NCBI RefSeq assembly: GCF_008974245.1
Contig: NZ_BBZI01000006.1
Location: 370,947-408,855, forward strand
DNA length: 37,909 bases
Direction: 5' to 3'
DNA from: Streptomyces abyssomicinicus
GTDB lineage: Bacteria; Actinomycetota; Actinomycetes; Streptomycetales; Streptomycetaceae
Numbering within the stretch: position 1 is the stretch's first letter; the number at the start of each line of letters is the position of its first letter. Shown piece after piece: positions 8,836-16,102 of the stretch. A program made the translations under genes and the position numbers. The notes under the pieces were generated by a model. That model did no database searches. It was not told where the DNA came from and was given only the letters and a program-made list of their open reading frames with translations.

Positions 8836-9864
8836 ATGCACGTCGGAAGTTTCATCGTCGCCGCCCAGTTCCCGGGCCAGGGCCACGGGGAGCCGCTGCA
8901 CCGCGCGGTCCGCTCCGCGGAGGTCGCCGAGGAGGCCGGGCTCGCCCAGGTGTGGCTGGCCGAGCACCATTTCGTCCCGTACGGCGTCTGCCCCTCGGCC
9001 GTGACCCTCGCGGCGACGCTGCTGGGCCGGACCCGGCGGCTGCGGGTGGGCACGGCGGTGAGCGTGCTGCCCACCGCGCACCCGGTGGCCCTGGGCGAGC
9101 AGGCCGCGCTGCTGCACATCACCTCCGGCGGGCGCTTCTCGCTGGGGGTGGGCCGCGGCGGCCCCTGGGTGGACCTGGAGGTCTTCGGCGCCGGCCTGGA
9201 GGCGTACGAGCGGGGCTTCCCCGACTCGCTCGACCTGCTGCTGCGCTGGCTGCGCGATCCCTCGGTGGCGGGGGACGGCGGTCGCTTCCCGTTCCGTGAG
9301 GTACCGGTGGTGCCGCGGCCGAACGAGGCGCTGGAGGGCGGCGCCGCCCCGGAGGTCGTGGTCGCCTGCACCTCCCCGGCGAGCGTCCGGCTGGCCGGCG
9401 AGCGCGGACTGCCGATGCTGCTGGGCATGCACGCCGGGGACGAGGAGAAGGCCGCCATGGTGCGGGCCTGGCAGGAGCACGCGCGGGCGGCGGGCCGGCC
9501 GGAGGAGGCCGTCCGCTCCGCGGCCCACGTCTCGGCGGGTCTCTGCCAGATCGCCGACCGGCCGGAAGACGCCAGGGAGACGCTGCTGAAGTCCATGCCG
9601 GGTTGGCTGAAACAGGGCCTTGCCGCGCATGTGACGGTGGACAACCGGGTGCGCGCGATGCGCGATCCCCACGCCTACACGGAGATGCTCTGCCAATTGC
9701 ATCCGGTGGGCACGCCCCGCCTCTGCGCCGACCGGCTCGCGGCCACCGCGGAGCGCACCGGCATCCGGCGGTTCGCGCTGCTCACGGAGGGGTCGGGCGA
9801 TCTCGCGGCCACCGAGGAGAACCTCCGGCGGCTCGGCGGCGAGGTCCTGCCGCGTCTGGTGTGA
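8836..9864 (+). CDS. LLM-class (luciferase-like) flavin-dependent oxidoreductase
   Basis: This 342-residue protein has the features of the bacterial luciferase/alkanal monooxygenase superfamily. It has an N-terminal first strand (HVGSFIVAAQF), the AEEAGLAQVWLAEHHF segment, GTAVSVLPTAHPVALGEQAALL and SGGRFSLGVGRGG. Members use reduced FMN or F420; which is used here cannot be decided, and the substrate is unknown. The start is ATG 8836 with GCAGGAAG 5 nt upstream; an in-frame GTG at 8830 is an alternative. The gene stands alone, divergent from the small Cys/His gene and convergent with the unknown gene at 10044. Confidence 0.88.
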   Translation: MHVGSFIVAAQFPGQGHGEPLHRAVRSAEVAEEAGLAQVWLAEHHFVPYGVCPSAVTLAATLLGRTRRLRVGTAVSVLPTAHPVALGEQAALLHITSGGRFSLGVGRGGPWVDLEVFGAGLEAYERGFPDSLDLLLRWLRDPSVAGDGGRFPFREVPVVPRPNEALEGGAAPEVVVACTSPASVRLAGERGLPMLLGMHAGDEEKAAMVRAWQEHARAAGRPEEAVRSAAHVSAGLCQIADRPEDARETLLKSMPGWLKQGLAAHVTVDNRVRAMRDPHAYTEMLCQLHPVGTPRLCADRLAATAERTGIRRFALLTEGSGDLAATEENLRRLGGEVLPRLV

Positions 9865-10043
9865 CGACCGGGGCGACGGACGGTACGAAAAGCGTGAAGA
9901 AGGGCGTGACGAGGTGCGCCACGACCGGGACCGGTCTGGCGGCCGGCTCCGCGGGCGGGATGCCGGCGGTGAGGGGAGCGGTCCGGCGTCCTGGCGAGTG
10001 GGTGGTCGTCCCCGCCGGGACGTCGGACCGTGCCTCATCGGGG

Positions 10044-10433
10044 TCAGCAGTCCCGCAGTTCCGGCGACTGGTTGAGGAGTTGTGCGCGCACCGAGGTGAA
10101 GCGGGCAAGCCTCTCCTCGCTCCCGTCGAGCGGGAACACCGCGACGCGGTGGCAGTTCTGGAACGCGAGGCGCACACCGAAGTGGCGCTGCAGGGCCCCC
10201 CGGATCGCGTCGCTGGCGAGCGCGCGCAGGAGCTGACCCCGTGCCTGCTCGTCCGGCGGCGGCGTCTGGTTGTCGGCGAACGGTCCGCCGTCCACCTCGA
10301 GCTGGGCCACCAGTGAGCTGATCATCTCCCAGGCGTAGGGCAGGGAGGTCCGGACGCAGTCGACGAAGGCCGCTTCGTCGACCTCGCCTCGCTCGGCCTG
10401 TTCGAGCAGGGCCGGTGAGACGTCGAGCGACAT
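10044..10433 (-). CDS. Conserved actinomycete protein of unknown function (SCO5389-like)
   Basis: This 129-residue soluble acidic protein matches what I remember as the SCO5389 family, known only from actinomycetes and of unknown function. No catalytic motif, signal peptide or membrane segment is visible. The centre (ASDAIRGALQRHFGVRLAFQNCHRVAVFPL) is probably an alpha/beta core. The start is ATG 10433, with GAGAGGAG 5 nt upstream; an in-frame start 60 codons further out would lack a ribosome-binding site. It is divergent from nucS across 253 bp. This arrangement could mean shared regulation, but that is inference. Confidence 0.8.
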   Translation of the reverse strand: MSLDVSPALLEQAERGEVDEAAFVDCVRTSLPYAWEMISSLVAQLEVDGGPFADNQTPPPDEQARGQLLRALASDAIRGALQRHFGVRLAFQNCHRVAVFPLDGSEERLARFTSVRAQLLNQSPELRDC

Positions 10434-10672
10434 GAGTTCTCCTCTCGCACCCCCTCGGCGAAGGGGGTTGCCGGACGGGACGGGACGGCGGGTGCCGGAC
10501 ACGCTGCGTACCCGTGCCACGACCGCCCGTTCACTACGGTAGGCACCTCCAGGTCCCCCGCACCAGGAGACGGCGTACTTGTCCGGATCCGCATCGTCAT
10601 GCTCCGCACACAATCAGCCAGAACCGCACAGGGAGCTCCCAGGGCGAATCGCGTGGAGCACCGTGGGTCGAG

Positions 10673-10678
10673 TAGCGT
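10673..10678 (+). promoter_or_regulatory. Candidate -10 box of nucS (leaderless)
   Basis: TAGCGT matches TANNNT and ends 8 nt before the nucS ATG, with no ribosome-binding site between. This is the expected layout for a leaderless transcript in Streptomyces. No convincing -35 is seen. Confidence 0.45.
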
Positions 10679-10686
10679 TGCGGACC

Positions 10687-11358
10687 ATGCGTCTTGTCAT
10701 CGCCCGCTGCTCCGTCGACTACGCGGGGCGCCTCACCGCACATCTGCCGTCCGCTCCCCGCCTGATCCTGGTCAAGGCGGACGGGAGCGTCTCGATCCAC
10801 GCGGACGACCGCGCCTACAAGCCGCTGAACTGGATGTCGCCGCCGTGCGCCCTCAAGGAGGGCACGGGCGACGACGCCGGCGTCTGGACGGTGATCAACA
10901 AGGCGGGCGAGAAGCTGATCATCACGATGGAGGAGATCCTCCACGACTCCTCGCACGAGCTGGGCGTGGACCCGGGTCTGATCAAGGACGGCGTCGAGGC
11001 GCACCTGCAGGAGCTGCTCGCCGACCGCATCGACACGCTGGGCGAGGGCTACACGCTGATCCGCCGCGAGTACATGACGGCGATCGGGCCGGTCGACATC
11101 CTGTGCCGCGACGGGCAGGGCGGGACCGTGGCCGTGGAGATCAAGCGGCGCGGTGAGATCGACGGCGTCGAGCAGCTGACGCGCTATCTGGAGCTGTTGA
11201 ACCGGGACCCGTTGCTCGCGCCGGTGCGGGGGGTGTTCGCGGCGCAGGAGATCAAGCCGCAGGCCCGGGTGCTGGCGACGGACCGGGGCATCGCCTGCCA
11301 GGTCCTCGACTACGACGCCCTCCGCGGCATCGAGGACGACAAGCTCCGCCTGTTCTGA
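10687..11358 (+). CDS. nucS: Endonuclease NucS/EndoMS (mismatch repair)
   Basis: This 223-residue protein matches actinobacterial NucS, the nuclease that cuts both strands at mismatches and replaces MutS/MutL in this phylum. The N-terminal half is the DNA-binding and dimerisation domain ([16 protein letters not shown]...). The C-terminal half is a restriction-like nuclease fold with the catalytic acidic and lysine residues at Asp137 (GPVDIL), Glu151 and Lys153 (AVEIKRR). The last residues, DDKLRLF, form the sliding-clamp-binding tail known from mycobacterial NucS. The start is ATG 10687; a -10 box 8 nt upstream supports it and suggests a leaderless mRNA. A strong hairpin follows the gene. Activity is expected on G-T, G-G and T-T mismatches, by family knowledge. 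Confidence 0.95.
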   Translation: MRLVIARCSVDYAGRLTAHLPSAPRLILVKADGSVSIHADDRAYKPLNWMSPPCALKEGTGDDAGVWTVINKAGEKLIITMEEILHDSSHELGVDPGLIKDGVEAHLQELLADRIDTLGEGYTLIRREYMTAIGPVDILCRDGQGGTVAVEIKRRGEIDGVEQLTRYLELLNRDPLLAPVRGVFAAQEIKPQARVLATDRGIACQVLDYDALRGIEDDKLRLF

Positions 11359-11407
11359 CGCCGGTCTCCGGCCCGCGTCCCCGGCGCGGCCGGCTCCGTA
11401 CGGACGG

Positions 11408-11444
11408 CACCGCCCCCCACGGTTCGTGGCCGTGGGGGGCGGTG
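11408..11444. terminator. Hairpin terminator between nucS and the convergent ATPase-like gene
   Basis: A perfect 14-bp inverted repeat (11408-11421 with 11431-11444) has a 9-nt loop. It lies 50 nt after nucS and 77 nt after the stop of the convergent gene, so it can serve both directions. Confidence 0.75.
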
Positions 11445-11510
11445 TGCTGCGCGGGCGGTGTGCTGCGCGGGCGGTGTGCTGCGCGGCCGGTGTGCGTTGC
11501 GCGGTCGGTG
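11445..11510. repeat. 16-bp tandem repeats in the nucS 3' spacer
   Basis: Two identical copies of TGCTGCGCGGGCGGTG (11445-11460, 11461-11476) are followed by a copy with one change (11477-11492) and a degenerate 18-bp copy (11493-11510). The array begins at the right arm of the terminator hairpin. Such short arrays are length-variable by replication slippage; no function is evident. Confidence 0.8.
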
Positions 11511-11520
11511 CCGGGACGTC

Positions 11521-14184
11521 TCAGGCGAGGGCGGGCGTCTGCGACGGGTCCGGCCCGGGCGGGCTCGTCAGGGACGGTGGGACCTGGACGCCGCCGGCCG
11601 TCGTGGTGGTGGTCGTCGTCCCGCCGTCGGCGCCGTCGGTGGCGCCGCCGTCCGCTCCCCCGTCGGTGGCGCCGCCGTCCGTGCTGCCTTCGGTGGTGCC
11701 GCCTTCGGTGGTCCCGTCGGTGGTGCCGCCGGTGGTGGTGCCGCCGGTGGTGGGCGTGCCGCCGGTGGTGGTGCCGGTACTGGTGCCCGCGTCGGAGCCG
11801 CCCGAGGGGCTGCCCGAGGTGGTCGACCCGCCGGAGCCGCTCGGGCTGCCGGAGCCGCCCGACGGCTTGGTCGGCTTGGTGGTGGCCGGCGGCTTGGTGG
11901 TGCTGCCGCCGGTCGGGCCGGACTCCTCGTCCTCGTCGTCCTCGTCCGTCGGGCCGGGGTCCCCGGAGGGGTTCGCCGGGTCGTCGGGGGTGCCGAGCAC
12001 GCCGTCGGGGCCGGGGTCGGTGGGACGGCTGGTGGCCGTTCCGGTGTCGTCGCCGTCGCCGGTGGCCTCGTCGGCGCCGAGTTCGTCGCCGTAGCCCTGG
12101 CTGGCGGTCGGGTTCGGGCCGGTGCCCTCGGTCGGCACGTCCTGGTCGCCGCCCGTCGCGCCCAGTGTCACCACGGTGCCCAGGACCGCCACGAGCAGCG
12201 CGCCCGCGCCGGCGGCGACCAGGTTCTTCCGGGCGCCGCCCACCAGGCCGCGGGCCCTGCCCGCCGGTTCGGGGCGGCGGGTGACGGGGGCGTCGCCGAC
12301 GAAGACCGTGCCGCCGTCCTGCGCGGGGCCGGTCGCGTCCTTCGGGGGGTACTGCTCGGTGTCGCCGGAGCCGAAGGCCTCGAACGCCCCGAAGGCGGTG
12401 AGGGCCGCTCCGGCGGACGCCGCGGCGGCGGAGGTCTCCGGGGAGGGCGTCGCGAGGTCCATGCCGGGCAGGTCGCCCGTGCGGTCGGCGACCAGGGCCA
12501 GCGCGCGGCGTCCCGCGACCTGCCCCCGCTTGTCGGCGGCGGCCGCCCGCAGCGCCACCGCGGCGTCCAGCTCGGCTCGCGCCCGCTCGTACCGTCCCTG
12601 ACAGAGTGCCAGCACGCCCAGTTCGTGGTGGAAGTAGCCCTGCTCGGAGACCTCACCGACCAGGCGCGCCGCCTCCGAGCCGGCGCGCAGCGCCCGTTCC
12701 CAGGCGGACCAGGCCAGGCCGGCGGCGAAGGCGGGTGCGGCGTTGCGGGCGAGGCGCAGCGCCAGGCCGCCGTCGGCCGGCGGCAGCGCGGCCAGCACGG
12801 CCAGGATGGCGTCGGCCTCGGCGCGGACCCGCTCCGGGGTGACGGACTGGTGTCCGGTCCACCAGGCGTAGTGCTCGGCGGCGGTGCGCACGCGCTGCTC
12901 CGCGTCGTCCGCGTACCCGGCGGCCTCCAGCTGGGCCGGTACGCCGGCGGCGAGCCGGTGGCGGCCGCCCGCGGGCGAGACCAGGGCGCAGCCGAGGAGT
13001 TCGCCCAGCGCGCCGTCGGCGTGGGTGTCGCCGACCAGGGCGGGCAGGTGGGCCGGCTGCGGCAGTTCGCCGCCGAGGGCCACCGCGAACCGCAGGGCGT
13101 CGCGGGCGGAGGCGGAGAGCCGGGAGGCGAGCAGCGGGGCGGGGGCGGCGCCCTCCGCCAGCGAGGGCAGCGGGGCGGCCTCCTCGCGGGTGTCGAAGGG
13201 GGTGTCGGTGTCGGGGACGGGCACCGCGTCCTGGAAGACGCCGACCTCGTCCACCACGTCGGTGGCGGCGCGCAGGCGGTCACGCTGGCGCAGCAGCGCG
13301 CCGGCCTGGACGAACCGCAGCGGCAGGCCCTCGGACTCGAACCAGAGGTCGCCCGCCCAGGTCGTCTCCTCCTCGGTGAGGGAGCGTCCGACGGCGTGGC
13401 CGAGCAGCCGGAGGCCGGACGCCCGGGTGAGGCCGGTGAGGGTGACCGTCTCCACCAGCGCCTCGGCGGCGGGTTCGGGGACGTCGGGCGTCGCGGATAT
13501 CAGGAAGGCGCACTCGGGGGTGGCGTCGAGCAGCCGGACGAGGTCGGCGCCGCCGAAGGCGAGGTCGTCGACGACGACCACGGCGCCGATCCGGCCGAGC
13601 AGGTCGTGCAGTTCGTCATCGCCGGGGCGGCGCCGGGGGGCGTCGTAGGCGGCGTGGAGGAGGTCGTGCAGGAGCTCGTCGCAGCTGCGGCCGAGGCCGC
13701 TGAGGCGGATGACGCCGTCGGGGGCGAGGTCGGCGCAGTCCTCGGCGACGATGTCGAGCAGGCGGCTGCGGCCGGAGCCGGAGGGGCCGACCAGGCGGGC
13801 GGAGCGGCCGCGGGCCAGCAGCCGCACGAGTTCCTCGCGCTCCTCCTGACGCTCCAGCAGCGGCAGCGACGGGAGGCTCGCGGACGTGTCGGCGGCGGGC
13901 GCGGCGGCGCGGGCCGCGGCCCGGTCCGCCTCGGCGCGCTGCTCGAGGGTGAGCTTGGCGGGCGGCGCGGGGGTGCGTTCGGGCGGGCAGAGTTCGATCT
14001 CGCTGCCGTCGACGGGGTTGACGGTCAGCAGCAGGTCGTCGGTGAACACCTCGGTGGTGCGTGCCACCGAGGGCGCGTGCTGGCCGAAGTCCGGCGTGAG
14101 CGGGTCCCGGGGCGCACGCGGGCGCGGCGGACGGCCGCTTCCCCCGTGGCCGCGCTCCTCGGGTCCGCGGCTGTTCGGGTCCAT
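11521..14184 (-). CDS. Large membrane-anchored ATPase-like protein with altered P-loop
   Basis: This 887-residue protein has four parts. A polar N-terminus spans residues 1-110. An AAA/STAND-like ATPase domain follows, with a P-loop at 133-140 (GPSGSGRS) and a Walker-B-like AVVVVDD near 201-207. An alpha-helical middle looks TPR-like (GYFHHELGVLALCQGRYERARAEL). One membrane helix lies near 655-677 (NLVAAGAGALLVAVLGTVVTLG). About 205 residues of Asp/Gly/Thr/Ser/Pro-rich low complexity end the protein, presumably outside the cell. The P-loop lysine is arginine, so nucleotide hydrolysis is doubtful. The start is ATG 14184; the ribosome-binding site is weak (GGGGG about 10 nt upstream). It resembles the ATPase part of AfsR-type regulators but lacks a visible DNA-binding domain. 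Function is unknown; a cross-membrane sensor is a guess. Confidence 0.8.
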   Translation of the reverse strand: MDPNSRGPEERGHGGSGRPPRPRAPRDPLTPDFGQHAPSVARTTEVFTDDLLLTVNPVDGSEIELCPPERTPAPPAKLTLEQRAEADRAAARAAAPAADTSASLPSLPLLERQEEREELVRLLARGRSARLVGPSGSGRSRLLDIVAEDCADLAPDGVIRLSGLGRSCDELLHDLLHAAYDAPRRRPGDDELHDLLGRIGAVVVVDDLAFGGADLVRLLDATPECAFLISATPDVPEPAAEALVETVTLTGLTRASGLRLLGHAVGRSLTEEETTWAGDLWFESEGLPLRFVQAGALLRQRDRLRAATDVVDEVGVFQDAVPVPDTDTPFDTREEAAPLPSLAEGAAPAPLLASRLSASARDALRFAVALGGELPQPAHLPALVGDTHADGALGELLGCALVSPAGGRHRLAAGVPAQLEAAGYADDAEQRVRTAAEHYAWWTGHQSVTPERVRAEADAILAVLAALPPADGGLALRLARNAAPAFAAGLAWSAWERALRAGSEAARLVGEVSEQGYFHHELGVLALCQGRYERARAELDAAVALRAAAADKRGQVAGRRALALVADRTGDLPGMDLATPSPETSAAAASAGAALTAFGAFEAFGSGDTEQYPPKDATGPAQDGGTVFVGDAPVTRRPEPAGRARGLVGGARKNLVAAGAGALLVAVLGTVVTLGATGGDQDVPTEGTGPNPTASQGYGDELGADEATGDGDDTGTATSRPTDPGPDGVLGTPDDPANPSGDPGPTDEDDEDEESGPTGGSTTKPPATTKPTKPSGGSGSPSGSGGSTTSGSPSGGSDAGTSTGTTTGGTPTTGGTTTGGTTDGTTEGGTTEGSTDGGATDGGADGGATDGADGGTTTTTTTAGGVQVPPSLTSPPGPDPSQTPALA

Positions 14185-14604
14185 GAGTCCAATGCCCCCA
14201 AAGCGTCGTGTGCCGAGCCCTCCCGGCCTTGCCGCACACCGCGCGGTCACCTCTGGTCCGGGCCGCCGCAGGGTATGTCCGATGTCGGGTCGGCGGGCGA
14301 CCGAACCTTAAACCTCGCTCAGTATCTCCGACCAGCCGGGGTGCGGCTGCGTCCGCGACATCACAGTCTGATGTGGATTGGCGCCGCGCGACAGACCGCC
14401 GCGCTGCGGGTGGGACCGGCGTGCGGCCGGGTGGTGCGAGGGGTTCCGGAGGACGGTGGCCCGGGATGCGGAGGTGTCCGGGATCCCTGCGTCACGGGGT
14501 CCTAGGGGTCCTAGGGGTCCCCGGGGTCCCGGGCGTCCGCCGCGGTGCCGCGGCAGGGAGACGGCGGAAGGGGGCGGCGGTAAGGCGGCGGGGAGGCGGC
14601 GCGG
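14185..14604. other. 420-bp non-coding spacer
   Basis: This spacer lies between the STAS gene and the start of the large ATPase-like gene, both on the minus strand. It should hold the promoter of the latter, and the stretch around 14300-14330 is locally less GC-rich, but I could not identify a convincing -35/-10 pair. It also holds a 9-bp tandem repeat, listed separately. I see no small gene in it. Confidence 0.6.
14497..14532. repeat. 9-bp tandem repeats downstream of the STAS gene
   Basis: Four consecutive 9-mers begin with GGGTCC: two identical GGGTCCTAG copies, then GGGTCCCCG and GGGTCCCGG. They lie 73 nt past the stop of the STAS gene on the minus strand. Because CCTAGG and CCCGGG are self-complementary, several short hairpins can form. 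Role unknown. Confidence 0.75.
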
Positions 14605-14928
14605 TCAGACCCGCGGCAGGGTCTCCGCGGCGAGGCCGCCCTCGATGGCGAGGATGCGGTGGAGCCGGGTGGCCACCAGCAGCCGCTGCATCTGCGGCGG
14701 CACGCCGCGCAGCACCAGCCGGCGTCCGGCGCGGCCGGCCCGACGGTGCACACCCATGATCACGCCCAGTCCGGTGGCGTCCCAGGAGTGGAGTTCCGAG
14801 AGGTCCAGGACCAGGTCGCCGACGCCGTCGTCGACGGCGGAGTGCAGGACCGTACGGGCGTCCGCCGCGCTGCGGACGTCGAGGCGGCCCCCGACGACCA
14901 GCTCGGCGTGGTCGCCCCTGATGAACAT
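14605..14928 (-). CDS. STAS-domain anti-sigma factor antagonist
   Basis: This 107-residue protein is a single STAS domain of the SpoIIAA/RsbV type. These proteins bind an anti-sigma factor kinase and free a sigma factor when unphosphorylated. The key loop is WDATGLGVIMG, where Thr52 occupies the place of the phosphorylated Ser in SpoIIAA (DSSGLG). The start ATG 14928 is preceded by GGGGAG. No anti-sigma kinase or sigma factor gene is adjacent, so its partner is encoded elsewhere, as is usual in Streptomyces with its many such proteins. It might instead respond to a PP2C phosphatase; not visible here. Confidence 0.88.
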   Translation of the reverse strand: MFIRGDHAELVVGGRLDVRSAADARTVLHSAVDDGVGDLVLDLSELHSWDATGLGVIMGVHRRAGRAGRRLVLRGVPPQMQRLLVATRLHRILAIEGGLAAETLPRV

Positions 14929-15036
14929 AAGTGCTCCCCGGGAATACGTCTTGTTGCACCGTCTGTGTACGGTGATGCCACTTCTGACGCCACTGACGGA
15001 CCAGAAGTTGCCGTCTGTAAGCGAACCGATACCGAA

Positions 15037-15067
15037 ATCACCCTCTCGGGTGATCCGAGGGGTGATC
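15037..15067 (-). terminator. Overlapping inverted repeats after the hydroxybutyryl-CoA dehydrogenase gene
   Basis: A 7-bp hairpin ATCACCC/GGGTGAT (15037-15043 with 15048-15054) overlaps an alternative 8-bp hairpin (15042-15049 with 15055-15062), and GGTGATCC occurs twice (15049 and 15061). It lies about 45-70 nt past the stop at 15109 and could be a terminator. It also sits in the region upstream of the STAS gene. Confidence 0.45.
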
Positions 15068-15108
15068 CCGGTCCGGCGTGCGGGCGGGCCCGCGGTCGTT
15101 GCTGTCGG

Positions 15109-15957
15109 TCAGTGCTTGTAGAAGCCCTGCCCGCTCTTGCGGCCGATGTCACCGGCGTCCACCATTCGGCGCATCGACTCCGGCGGGGCGAACTTCTCGT
15201 CCTGCGACTCCGTGTAGATGTTGGAGGTCGCGTGGAGCAGGATGTCGACGCCCGTCAGGTCGGCGGTGGCCAGCGGGCCCATCGCGTGGCCGAAGCCCAG
15301 CTTGCAGGCGATGTCGATGTCCTCGGCGCTGGCGACGCCCGACTCGTGCAGCTTGGCGGCCTCGACGACCAGGGCGGAGATCAGCCGGGTGGTGACGAAG
15401 CCCGCCACGTCGCGGTTGACCACGATGCAGGTCTTGCCCACCGACTCGGCGAACTCCCGTGCCTTGGCGAGGGTTTCGTCGCTGGTCTTGTAGCCGCGGA
15501 CCAGCTCGCAGAGCTGCATCATCGGCACCGGCGAGAAGAAGTGCGTGCCCACGACCCGCTCGGGCCGCCCGGTCACCGCGGCGATCTTGGTGATCGGGAT
15601 GGCGGAGGTGTTCGACGCGAGCACCGCGTCCTCACGCGCGATCTTGTCCAGGGCGCGGAAGATCTCGTGCTTGACCTCGATCTTCTCGAAGACGGCCTCC
15701 ACGACCACGTCCGCGTCGCCGACGGCGTCGAGGTCGGTGGTGGTGGTGATCCGGGCCAGCGCGGCCTCGGCGTCGGCGGCGTCGAGCTTGCCCTTGCCCA
15801 CGAACTTGTCGTACGAGGCCTTGATGCCGTCCAGGCCCCGGGAGAGCGCCTCGTCGGTGACATCGCGCAGGACGACGTCCCAACCCGCCTGCGCGGAGAC
15901 CTGGGCAATGCCGGAACCCATGAGGCCGGCCCCGATGACGGCGAGCTTTCCTGCCAC
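15109..15957 (-). CDS. 3-hydroxybutyryl-CoA dehydrogenase
   Basis: This 282-residue NAD(P)-dependent enzyme oxidises (S)-3-hydroxybutyryl-CoA to acetoacetyl-CoA or does the reverse, in fatty-acid or butanoate metabolism. The Rossmann motif is VIGAGLMGSGIAQ at the N-terminus. The catalytic His is in GTHFFSPVPMMQLCELV, the NTSAIPI segment binds substrate, and the C-terminal helical domain ends in GRKSGQGFYKH. Length equals that of the single-domain bacterial enzyme. I prefer GTG 15957 because AGGGAG lies 5 nt before it; an in-frame GTG at 15963 overlaps that site. In streptomycetes such an enzyme can feed the ethylmalonyl-CoA pathway, but no pathway genes are adjacent. Confidence 0.92.
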   Translation of the reverse strand: MAGKLAVIGAGLMGSGIAQVSAQAGWDVVLRDVTDEALSRGLDGIKASYDKFVGKGKLDAADAEAALARITTTTDLDAVGDADVVVEAVFEKIEVKHEIFRALDKIAREDAVLASNTSAIPITKIAAVTGRPERVVGTHFFSPVPMMQLCELVRGYKTSDETLAKAREFAESVGKTCIVVNRDVAGFVTTRLISALVVEAAKLHESGVASAEDIDIACKLGFGHAMGPLATADLTGVDILLHATSNIYTESQDEKFAPPESMRRMVDAGDIGRKSGQGFYKH

Positions 15958-16089
15958 TGCCACTCCCTGTTCTCGTGTCTACCGCTCGGACATTAGCGCC
16001 CGGGGAGACGCTCGTGACCCCTAAGTAATGCGCGTCACGTCTCATTTGACGGACATCACACCGGCGGCGCTCCCCCCGGAGTCGTTCCC

Positions 16090-16095
16090 TAGGCT
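16090..16095 (+). promoter_or_regulatory. Candidate -10 box of the adenosyltransferase gene (leaderless)
   Basis: TAGGCT fits TANNNT and ends 7 nt before the ATG at 16103, with no Shine-Dalgarno sequence. Transcription would begin at about the start codon. A TTGACG at 16046-16051 is too far upstream to be its -35. Confidence 0.5.
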
Positions 16096-16102
16096 GGGGC
16101 CC

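Noticed and set aside
11458..14505. A 1,015-codon open frame on the + strand opposite the ATPase-like gene
   Set aside because: It is the antisense shadow of a GC-rich gene: its product is Gly/Ala/Arg-rich without any domain, and the minus strand encodes recognisable motifs.
16046..16051. TTGACG as -35 of the adenosyltransferase promoter
   Set aside because: It lies 38 nt from the TAGGCT -10 box, and no -10 stands at the right distance from it.
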